A stretch of DNA of 64,000 bases from Neodiprion pinetum. Taxonomy: Eukaryota > Arthropoda > Insecta > Hymenoptera > Diprionidae. Under the pieces are notes generated by a model. It made no database searches. It saw only the letters and a list, made by a program, of their open reading frames with translations, and was not told the origin of the DNA. The DNA lies in contig NC_060237.1 of NCBI RefSeq assembly GCF_021155775.2, positions 2,296,501-2,360,500 of the forward strand, written 5' to 3'. The position numbers and the translations under genes were made by a program. Below are positions 13,501 through 24,285 of this stretch, one piece after another (position 1 is the stretch's first letter; the number at the start of each line of letters is the position of its first letter).

Positions 13501-16500
13501 TTTTTTGTGATACCGATGAACAGCATACAGTGTATAATGTGTATAGTAGGCAGTATTTATGAGAAATACAAAAATTGCATTCAACGAAATAGCGTGTCAT
13601 GTGTGTGTGTACATGCAACAGGTATTATATATCACGTAGCTAGCGAATATAATAACGCGCGTTCACCCGTTATAGACATATGTACGAAGGAAATCAGTCT
13701 TACGGTGCGTTGCAATTATAGTCTACTAAATTATTGCAAATCTATACGTAGGTATACGATGCGTGTACAACTTACAATTAATAATATTTTATGCAAACAC
13801 TGCGATCATTGTTGATGTTGCCTTTTTTTTTTTTTTTTTCTTCAGGTATTTGATCTTTTTTGAGTCGTTTGAGGTCGAGTTGAAATATCGCCGGAAGTAA
13901 CGAGTTGGAATCTTTATTGCTGATTGAGAAAAAAAATTATACGTATTATTTTTTCTTTACGAATATAACGTGTTTCACAATCAGTAATTTCAACGATTTT
14001 TTTTCATGTACAACGTCATTAAGGAGAGAATCTCTTTGAATCAGATTATTTTCAAATTCAAAATAATCGATCCCGTCCATATATATATATACAATATATC
14101 GCATACGTGGTGAACTGTATTGTAAAATTGAAAAAAACGTACTACTATACTACTACTACTACTACTACTACCACTACTATCGCTGACGACGATACCTGTT
14201 ATTTCTGTTGGACATATTTCCGCCTCCCCCTACCGCAATCTCTTCCATTATTTTTTTCTTATCTCTTAGACTTCTTCCTCTTTTTCGTCCGTATACGCCT
14301 ACGCCGCAATTCTATTCGGGATTAATATCAGGAGGGGGGAGGGGGGCAACGTTGTTGCAATTTGCCAAGGGCCGGAATGAAGGGGGCAGTGATGAGTCGA
14401 ACCTATACAGTGACCTTGGATGGCACAAGTTCCGCATTGCCGCGTTTCGCGATGTGTAATTCATTCCCTTTCCTTCTCCTTCTCCTCCTCCTCATTTTCC
14501 TCCCCGCTCGTCCGTTGGCGGGGCCCGACGCTTTTATCCCGTCCGTCCCGGGGGGACTGCCCGGCCTTCAACTTGACCGCACCGCGCGGTTCCCTTTCTC
14601 CCGCCGCGGTTATATATAAATAACCGCTCCCCGTATACGAAATGCACGGCTCGTTTACACGTTATGCATGGGCACGGTACGCGTATGTATAATGTATATG
14701 TGTGCAGAATTTATTTTTGCGCATTTTATTTACTTATTTATTTATTGTTTTTTTCTTTTTTTTTTTTATTAGTATGTATTTATTATTATTTTACCTCGAG
14801 ATTCCGAGAACGATGGTTATTGCACTTGACAGCATATTTCTTTCCCCGTTTCACGTTCTTTTCAATTAGCTCTTGAACATGGAGAGACGTTTTTGTCTTT
14901 GCGAGCTTAATGCGTGCGTACGTTTACTTACATAAGTGATGTAATGTTGAGTGAATTTTTTTCTTTTTTTTTTTTTCCCACTCTCGAATCTGTAATTGGC
15001 TCGAAATATTCCTCAGTTTTGGCGGGAAAACGAACAGGGACGAAAAAGATTAATCGATTTTGTTATATTTTTATTTCCCTTAGCTTTTGTCGAGAGATTA
15101 ATTTATATTTTCAGAAAAATTTGTTACAAGAATGTTCTATTCATATCATAACGCTTCGTCAATAACATTCATCGGTATCCATCGAACGATAATCAGAATT
15201 TTCATTACCGGGAAACGTACAAAGGTTGCAATTTTGGTAATTTGTTTTTCTGGAATCCTTGAACTTCTACTTTGTTCTTATTATTTTATTTATTTATTTT
15301 TTTCATTCCAATGAACGACCTACAGACGAACCTCTTGTAGTAAGACTTCTCGGAAACCTGCTGAATATACGATATATTTTAGTATATTTTCTCCCTTCGT
15401 TTCTATCTGTGCGTGGAATAAATTTATTTAAATCTCGTTACCGCTGTACAAGTGTAATTTATACGCAGTCTATTTCATTGAACGAATGAAGCAAGCTGAA
15501 TTATACATATAGATGATTATTTTATACAGTGGAATTTCATTCATGTTTTTTTCCTCTTTCAATCTCTCGTTCATCGTCATTACACTTTTTTCCTGCATCT
15601 ACAATAAAAAATTAACCCACTGCAGGCAGCATGTACACAGATAAATAATTACTTTTAATTACGCGCGATACGACGATCGAAGAAATAAAACGGAAATAGA
15701 AAGAAAATTTTACGCAAACTGGTTTAACGCTGTGTATGTATGTACAAATTAATTCCAGAACTTGAAAAAAAAAAAAAGAAAAAGAACAAGTCAATTCCTG
15801 AATTCTTCCAGGCGATGGGACACGACGTCCCGATGTCGATGCGGGACGAGGAATGGAGCAGCGCTACCTGCGTGTCGAGGGATAAGTTGGAACCGGGCGT
15901 AGTCCTGAGGGATCGTCTGATGACGGACGCTGCTCTTGGAGGTCCGAGACCGATAAAATCCGAGCACAGCTACAGCCTCCTTGCCTCCAGCCCTCCGTCG
16001 AGTCCGGCGATACCCGGCAACGACAGTCCCGACGCTCCGAGGGAGGGAAAAAACCCCGAATCCACGACACTCCTCAACGGGCACCAGGTCCTAGTTCTCA
16101 GGAACAGGATAGACGGTATGCCGAGAATATCTACTCTGACTATTATCTTCGGAGACTTTTCTGTAAATGAAAAAGGATTCACTCACGAGACCAAATATTA
16201 TATGTACTTACCACACATAGGTACACATATGTATTAATCACAAATTTTGTGTTACAATTTCTTTCACATGTATAAATCATGTCGATTCGACACTTCGAAT
16301 GTTTGTGGTTTTATTTTACTTTTCAACCGATAATAAATTTTTGAAATTAATCACATTTTTGTATTAATCACAAATTTTGTGTTACAATTTCTTTCACATG
16401 TATAAATCATGTCGATTCGACACTTCGAATGTTTGTGGTTTTATTTTACTTTTCAACCGATAATAAATTTTTGAAATTTAATTGGCAGACATGGAGGAGG

Positions 16501-18387
16501 AGTGCTTCCCGGCGATTTCGCTAAACCGAGCATCCGGACGAGGAGCGGGCGCCGAGTCACCCTCGCCATCCCCGTCGGCCTCCCCTTCGCCCCACACCGC
16601 GAATGAAACCCTGACCACCCTTACCGTGCAGATCAAGGAGGAACCGTTCAGCCCTGAATCCCTGTCTGCTCGAGGCACGATTGAAACCGTCGCAATCGCT
16701 CCTAACTACCACATCGAATTTGAACGATCCTCCGTGCCTTACGCGACCAGCGACAGCGAGGATGACGAGGTGGAGTATTACCAGGTATTGCCTACCTATC
16801 AATGGACTTACCGTCGCGTCGGTTTGATTTTTTTGGTTTGGCGAAATTGGAACGAAAATGGGCCAAAATCAAAGCCGAGTGCAGATCAGGATGACCGTAA
16901 TCGTCGAAACTGCCTATCGAAATGAAATACATATTGTGATCTAATTGTCCCAACTGGTATTCTCAACAAGAACGATCCCAACTGATATACAAATCATTAT
17001 CGATGTTTTCAACGCTTCTCTCTGTCGATGCGAACTTACAGCCGCAGGTTGTGGAAACTCTGCATAGCTAATCCTTAGATCACGTTCAACATTCCATTTC
17101 TCCTTTATTTTTTTGTCTCTGACAATTCAGAGCACAGAATTGGACGAGTCGAACGGCGAACTGGCGACCGCGAGTTCGAGTTCTAGCTCGACAGGCATGT
17201 CGATTGGAGGCGGGGGCGGCGCCGCCGGAAACGGAAGTGGCAGCGGGAGGCAGGGACTTCCTCCAACACCGCCGAGCAGCGCGAGTTCCGACAGCGAAGG
17301 CGCAGTGTCTGCATTCTCTTCACCGGAACGGAGAGTGTCCGAAAGTCTTCGAGGACTCTTGAATCCCCGGTTCAACGGGGTTTCAAATTCTCCGGGAAAC
17401 AGAGGGGCAGCCGGACATCACCTTCACGGCCACGTTACCAGGCAGCCAATTCATACACCGCTGATTTCTTGCCAGCCGGTAAAAATAGGAAATTTCATGC
17501 ATAATACGGCACACCTAGTTTTTCCGGAATTCCAAACAAGGGACTGTATAGGAATGATTCGTTTAGCAAAATTTTGTAAATAGCTTTGTCAATTTTTTTT
17601 TTTTCAGTAAAGAAGGAAGGAGAGAAAAATTTTCTTCGAAGTCGATATGTTTTCTTCTGCCAGTAGGTGGCTTTGTAAACTTCATTCTTATACTTGCAGA
17701 AGGGTTCGACGGGTATTCTAACTTTGACGGACGAGGAGAAACGGACGCTGATAGCCGAGGGTTACCCTGTACCAACGAAACTCCCGCTCACGAAGCAAGA
17801 GGAAAAATCGCTGAAGAAAGTACGCAGGAAAATTAAAAACAAGGTGAATAAAATTGATAAAAATTGAAAAATGTTTTCTTGTCATTATCTAGAAATATCT
17901 TTTTTTTTCTCTTTTTTTTTTCTTGTTCTTAATACGATTTTTGAAACGTGTAATGTTGAGGGCGTAGTTCCACTTGGAAAATAGATACGTGAAATCTTGG
18001 GTGCCTTATTGTTAGTGAACATAGATTAAACTCGAATCGGAAACCTGGCTGTGTAGTGTATTTCGTAATCAGTTTCTATCAGAGTTTGTTATTAAAATTT
18101 TAATTTGTACACTTAATTTATATTTCGGCATATCGGTCGCGAATGCACATACATGTTTGTCTCGCGTTTGATAGCAATCGCGGGGTGGCTTTCTAATCAT
18201 TTATAATCGTAAATACTTTCCGTATTGGCTGATAAGAACATTGATTGGGCATTAATGATTGCCAAATCTAACGACGTTCCGTACGAATTTATTGTCTAAC
18301 TTCAAGACCACGAGCTGGCGACGAATGGGAATCTATTTATATTCTGTCGTACATTTACATTCTTTGCTAAGAGTGAGTGAAAGACAA

Positions 18388-18419
<32 letters not shown>

Positions 18420-18721
18420 AGAGAAAGAGAAAGAGCGCCGTGTAATTGTCAGGTGTTGCTGATACTCTGTGTGAAAAGGAAGATAAAAGATACCGTGGGT
18501 AATAATCTGGGAAACTCGTTTTGTTCGTCAATCTGTTGAAGATATCGGCGCAAGAGTCACGAAGAAAGAAAAAGGAATACATGGATGGACTTGAGAGACG
18601 TGTGACGATATTGGCTCAGGAGAATTCGAGCTATAAGGATCGGCTAACGACGCTCGAAGGAACGAATCGCGAGTTACTGAGGGAGCTGCAGCGACTTCAG
18701 GCGATGTTGCGAACCTCCTAG
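10574..18721 (+). CDS. CrebA: CrebA, CREB3L1/2-family bZIP transcription factor
   Basis: Nuclear regulator of secretory-pathway genes, by homology to Drosophila CrebA and vertebrate CREB3L1/L2. Exons: 10574-10639, 15812-16115, 16489-16784, 17131-17478, 17700-17843, 18542-18721. All phases match and give 445 residues. The N-terminal acidic activation segment ([19 protein letters not shown]) is followed by Ser/Pro-rich linkers, a PIKSE site, [12 protein letters not shown], a poly-Ser/Gly stretch and [15 protein letters not shown]. The family-specific block [23 protein letters not shown] and the basic region ([22 protein letters not shown], split over the last two exons, about residues 377-400) identify the subfamily. 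A leucine zipper runs to the end (LERRV...[22 protein letters not shown]). The protein stops just after the zipper, so the membrane segment and site-1 protease site of vertebrate CREB3L proteins are absent. AATAAA at 18754-18759 is a candidate poly(A) signal. Introns 1 and 3 carry repeats listed separately. Confidence 0.93.
10640..15811 (+). other. CrebA intron 1 (5.2 kb)
   Basis: The intron is bounded by ACG|GTAAGCG and TTCTTCCAG|GCG. It is AT-rich with long poly-T tracts (13484-13506, 13823-13840), an ACT microsatellite (about 14141-14180) and a 63-bp inverted repeat at 10867-11140. I see no nested gene. A purine/pyrimidine-rich, GC-richer patch at 14210-14620 has short frames rich in Phe/Leu/Pro that look non-coding. 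Confidence 0.7.
10867..11140. repeat. Long imperfect inverted repeat (63-bp arms, 148-bp loop)
   Basis: The left arm 10867-10929 and the reverse complement of 11078-11140 match at 57 of 63 positions by eye, including an unbroken run of 27 bases (GTGCTTTGCCTTCCATG... through the inner end). Five of the six differences are transitions or next to transitions, as in an ageing hairpin. It lies in CrebA intron 1 on the transcribed strand. It could be a folded MITE or a hairpin RNA precursor; no target-site duplication is evident. Confidence 0.8.
16231..16478. repeat. Perfect 118-bp tandem duplication ending at a CrebA splice acceptor
   Basis: Bases 16231-16348 and 16361-16478 are identical over 118 positions, a period of 130 with a 12-base spacer (AATCACATTTTT). 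The second copy stops ten bases before the CrebA exon 3 at 16489, so the branch-point/pyrimidine region may be duplicated. Perfect identity implies a recent duplication or an assembly artefact. Confidence 0.95.
18388..18434. repeat. GA / GAAA microsatellite in CrebA intron 5
   Basis: A GA run passes into GAAAGA repeats about 100 bases before the last CrebA exon. Confidence 0.9.
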
Positions 18722-18753
18722 AAGCATGAATGACCGCGCACTTTTGGTGGGAA

Positions 18754-18759
18754 AATAAA
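18754..18759 (+). terminator. Candidate CrebA poly(A) signal
   Basis: AATAAA 33 bases past the CrebA stop. It is unusually close, so longer 3' ends further downstream are likely. Confidence 0.4.
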
Positions 18760-21700
18760 AAAACGATTACGTCGTTTTGATTATTTGCATTGTACGTTAT
18801 AAGTAAAGAATTTTCGCCAAAATATTTTCCTCGTTTGGGAAAATCGCTGAAGGTACAACCATTGGGCCTTTTACACTTTTTTTTCCTATGTCGCAGTATA
18901 ACGCGTATCAAAGATATGATTATAAAATAACAATCGTGACTTAAAAAATCCTAAGAGGGCTTCCTGAGATAAAAATTTCACGATAGAATTTTTTTCTCTT
19001 TTCGTGGTCGGGGTTAGTATGTGCGAATTTAGGTGAAAAATTTTGATCAATTATACAATGTCTAATTACGTACGTTATCGCATCGCGGGGGATGCGATTT
19101 ATCGTAAGTCGACCAATTAACAGTGCCTGATTAACGTTTTTATATACATATAATGCACGCCCAAGCATTGTGTAATATAATAATAGAGAATATTTCATGG
19201 CCGGGAAAGTTGTCGAATAATTGAAGAATTCAATCAATCGTACAAGGTAATAGTAGTTGCCTAAGGTATAATTATGTATAATAGATAGCCAGCCGGGCAC
19301 TCGACGATCGCATTGAAAGTACAAAAAAGAAAATATAAAAAAAAAAAAACAACAACAAAAAATCGTAGAGCAACACAGTTATTGCTGCGAACTATTCCAC
19401 GTTATTATATGTAATTACTATAATTATAAATAATTGAAAAATAACTATATCACACTATACATATACATACGGCGTTAGATATACGACTGACGAATTATTA
19501 GTACGTAGTGTAGGTATCGTGTGCGTTATATTTTTACAATGTTGAGTGACATATTCGAGTGAAAGAAGAATCAGATAAACAGAAATGGTGTGAATTTGAA
19601 GTAAATTTTTGAAAAGTTTATCATTTTGAAACTTATCGATTGAGTATCGAATAACTTTCAGAAGAAACAAGCGAATATACAAAATAAACGGGGGGGGGGG
19701 GGGAGGGGATACACGTAAAATATTTAACTTTCGTGAATCGATGACTGTTTTTTGTGGCAATCAAATCGTTTATATGATATAAACAATTAAATATCGAGAT
19801 GAAGGGCATGATGCAAACGACCATTTTCAATTTTAATGATAGAGCAAAGTGTGTGCGGCGGTAAATATACATACCTAAATGTACTTGAAAATTGTTTTAT
19901 AATGAGCGTTAACATGCTCTACTATAAAATTACTGATGACACGTGCGCTGTCATATTTGTACGCGGTGTTTGTGCTCCTACGACCATACGCCAGATATTT
20001 ACCTATTCCAACCGTTTTATGTATACAGGCGTTAAAATTTCATCAAGTTTTCATGAAAAAAATATCTGTTCTTCCAACGGGTGACGCCGATCAATTCCAT
20101 AGAAAATTGTTATATATATATATTTATTTAATAATTTCGCAAACATAAGTCCCGATTTTCCTCATCCGTACAGCTTTTACCACAGCTGCGTATTATTAAA
20201 ATCTCGAAACCTTGAGATATATTTTTGTTTTCACGAATCCGGCAACCCGGTTTGTTGTATACTTAAATTTGGTGCCGATACGAAGGTTACCTTGGGTGAA
20301 ACTCTACCGCACGTGCGACAATGACGGATCCTGGATGGCGGATAGTGTTTTTCATTCGCTTTACTGTCAGCACTTTTATTATTTTACCGTTATAACACGG
20401 TTACTATTACTATTGCAACTGTTTATTCGGTTTACACAGTTTCTGCAACCAAGTAATTATTATAATTTAACAAAAAAAAAAAAAAGGAAAAATTGGAAGC
20501 GAAATTTAATATTGTTTGGTATAGTAATAGCCGAATTTGCATTGTACACCTGGTGCTTAAACGGAAATACGATATATCAAGGGTTCAAAAGACAATCCCG
20601 CGGGTAGTATGTATTATTGTAAGAAGAAAGAAATTACAGTTTGGTCGATATATACAGGACGTTTTATTTTCAAATAAACAATGCCTAAATGAAATTACTC
20701 CGTTACATAATATAGAGACACGTCGATATTTTTGATAGTATCATAAAAATTCAATTTTTGACTAGTATTGCGTAGATTGAGAAGAAAGAAGGAAACAATA
20801 TATTTGTAAAATCGTCTCTTATCGTTTCGGGATAAGATATTGAATTGGTAATCATTAGGGGTGTGTGCGACGGTGTGTCGGAACTGAAGTTCTTCGGGTC
20901 GGGTCTGGTTGGGAACCGAAAATTTCGGCTACTCGGAAATTTCGGATTACCCAAAATTCTCTGGTTACGGCTCTTTTCGCTTCTCCAAAAATATCGGTAT
21001 TTACAAACTGAACATAAATTTTCAAAAATCTCGGACATGTGTCATTTCTGAGATCCCGAATAATCTGAACGACAATTTCTTAGCCGTCCGGAATTATGAG
21101 TTCTGGATGTTCTGTTCTCAAAAAATCAGACTAGAGGCCCACCGAAATTTGTTCTCTCGAATCTTTCATATCTGCTTCATTACCAGGTGATTGTGAAATT
21201 ATTTTACTATCGACCTGTACGGGTGTGCGGATACTGAAATTCTCTGAATCGGGTCAGGTACCCTTCTAACATGCACAACCCTTCTAATCATCCATTGTGT
21301 GAACTTTATTTGTATTTCTTTTGTCTGTGTGCGTTTACGTTTACGTTTATTTGATTATTTCACCTGTATTCTTAAAAAGATTACGAAACCGTGGCATTTG
21401 TCATAAAACATTTTCATACATTTTTTTGCCTAGTTAGTAGAAGACGTTGCATAGAGTATGTATATATATATATATATGAATGTTGAAGAATCGACGTTCA
21501 AAAAGTCAGGGAAAAAGAAAAGAGATGTCTAGTCTTATGTCAAAAAAAAAGGGGGATGAAAATCTGGATTTTTTTTTCTCTGCAATTCTTACACTGTGCG
21601 CGCGTTGGCTAAATCGACTTTTCGGTTAACGATAAAATATCCAAAAATTACACGACATTCCTTTAAATCGTTCAAATCATAATGGTGCTTTGATTTTTGA

Positions 21701-24170
21701 ATCTGGATACAAGTTTAGCCCGCGGTCTCCCACGTGTTATGTATTATGTATTATGATATTATGTACCGAAATCCGATAAAAATTTTACATTAGCTTGGAA
21801 CATTCCAAGTATGTGCTACAGATTTAGATTACAGCATATATGTATACGTTGATTTAAAATGTATACAGGTAAACGGTCCTACTACGAGATAATATATCTA
21901 TAATTAAACGATATATCCTATGCCTAAGTATACACATATTATATTATATGCGAGGATATTAAAAAAAAAAAGAAGAAATTGCGTCGTCACGTTGTACAGT
22001 GATTTATTTATATTGAAAGTTACAGTTACATGATGAAATATATATGACGTTTGTTGATATAATATGGTATTGCCGAAGAGAATTTAATATTCTATATATT
22101 AATATATGCGTATGATATACGTGAAAAAGTATATATCTATGTATATTCACGATAAAATATATAACATACACACGTGAGTCATATTTTATGTATTAAATCC
22201 ACATATGCATATGTCCCAGAAATCGATTGATAGGTACAATTGACGTGTTGTATAACAAATGGTCAATTAGACACGCTGGTATTATAAATGCGTTTCGTAG
22301 GAATAAGTACCGTTATAAATTATAATTCACGCTGCGGGTGGATGCTATGATGAATTTAATTGCGTATAATTTGTATATTATACTGTATTGCGTTATATTG
22401 CATTAAGTTCGTGCTATATTTGGACGCTCGACGATATTTTGCATAAATATTATAAAAAGCGTGTCTCTGTGGATTTAAGGAGGGAAAAATATATATGTAT
22501 ATATATTTATGCAGATCATACATAACGTCGTTTTGAATTTGTGAATTTTGCGATCATTTATCGAGCACTAATACAGTTCTGTATATTTATTTTAGGTTTA
22601 GCCATCGATCGACATACCGACTGACCGACCGACAGAAAACGCTGCCTGCTTTTTACACCTGTGCAAATTACACGAATGGGGTATTATATAAAGTTTACTT
22701 AAAATTATGTCAGTATTATATTTGATCAATTACTCTGCGTAAGAATATACTTGAAGTGAAAATACATCTGCCGCCGACAATCCGCGACGTTGCTTGCGAT
22801 AACGATAAATTTTTAAATATTCTTTTACTTCTTTTCCATGCATTCAATATTATACAGTTCCGAAACTTTTGACGTACATATGTATTCGAAATTATTCACA
22901 GGGTGTAACAATGTCTTGGAATATAGAATCCGTTGAAAGCACAGCACAATATACTATCAACGTTGGCGCGGGAAGTTCGGCTTATTAATTAACGCGTTCC
23001 GTGTGCTTCGGCGTAGGTTCCTATAACTCGAATGGTAATTCGTTTAAGTTTGCACATAGAGCGCCTGCCGTACACTCAGCACGTGCAGACTTATAATTGT
23101 TTGTCGCCTGCAGTTTTAGTATATTACCGTATAATTGTATATCGCAAGGTATTTTCTCACACGCATTTCCTTTTCCTCGATTTTCACGAACAGCTGTGCG
23201 GCCATCCCGTAACTCGATTTTACTCGATTTTACTCGATCTAGTGCAGCGCTATGCATCGACGGAACTCGCGATCGGTTACAACCAGATTTTACATCCTGT
23301 CTTTCAGCAAAACGCTTCAACCAATATACCTATACACACTGTGAAAAACCAAATTACACGTTCCATTGATTTGTCTGTACTAGTTTTCCCCATTTGTCGA
23401 GGTCGTTTCGTAATCTAATCCTCGATTTTCATCTATTTACGGCCGGATTAAACGGGCACGGATTCCGATTTTCCGCAATGCGGCAATTGAATTGGTCGTG
23501 GTGAAAAATGTTACGTTATCGCATTATTGCCGCATTAAAGCGACAAATTGAATACGTTTAGCGTTAATTTTAATCCTAGGTGGTAATTCGAGTATTTAAC
23601 AATGATGGACAAGTTTTTGAGGATAACTCGTCTCGTCAAAATCAACAATGGACGAAGTTCGGAACTCTGAGTAGATTGTTGAGATCGATTAACACGTTTT
23701 TGAACCAAAAATGGTGAAAAATTTAATCACAGATATTTGTGTCTGTGTGACGAATATCGGTCTCTACAATAAATTTTTCATTATACAATATGCAACCCAA
23801 TATGCTGTGTAAGGCACATTTACTGTACGAAATACAAATTAGGTACTTTGGTATAATGTTATACCCATCTACCTCGTCTTGTGTTTCAAATTTATTTACT
23901 AAACACAACAGAACCCCGCAGACCTCGTATCTTATAACGTTGGTGTCGCGTTACCCTGAGAGAGGCTGTAAAACTAATTGAAACCTGAATTCTCAGCATT
24001 ACAAAACAGAGCCAAAGTTTTGTATTCTTAAACATAGAAACTAGAGGAAAGTTATATCCATATTTCATAGAGTAATTACAGTCCTAATTAGGTAAATTTA
24101 TAGCCCGGAAACTAAGAATAAGTCAAAACAGCGAAATGCAGGAAAGTACCTATTTTAAAACCAGTTTCAA
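18760..24170. other. AT-rich, gene-poor stretch between CrebA and amnionless
   Basis: CrebA and amnionless converge here. The sequence is strongly AT-rich with TA-rich palindromic runs (21830-22560), a G14 tract (19690-19703) and a short triplicate of CGATTTTACT near 23214-23240. Apart from a candidate MITE (20857-21284) I recognise no gene. It may contain extended 3' UTRs of either flanking gene. Confidence 0.6.
20857..21284. mobile_element. Candidate non-autonomous hAT-like element (MITE), 428 bp
   Basis: The left end starts AGGGGTGTGTGC and the right end, read inward on the other strand, starts GAAGGGTTGTGC, degenerate terminal inverted repeats. The flanks TAATCATT (20849-20856) and TAATCATC (21285-21292) agree at 7 of 8 bases, as an 8-bp hAT target duplication would. 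The interior repeats TCGGGT / AAATTTCGG motifs common in insect hAT-derived MITEs. No transposase frame is present. Family assignment is tentative. Confidence 0.5.
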
Positions 24171-24172
24171 TT

Positions 24173-24178
24173 TTTATT
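24173..24178 (-). terminator. Candidate amnionless poly(A) signal
   Basis: AATAAA on the minus strand, about 108 bases beyond the amnionless stop codon. Confidence 0.5.
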
Positions 24179-24285
24179 CTTTTTCATCACTCGACGCACA
24201 AGCAAAAAGCGACGCTCGACGCTTTTGACGGTCCTGGGCGGATTTGATCTGTGCAATATAAAGCGTATAAACCGCTTTTCAAAGC

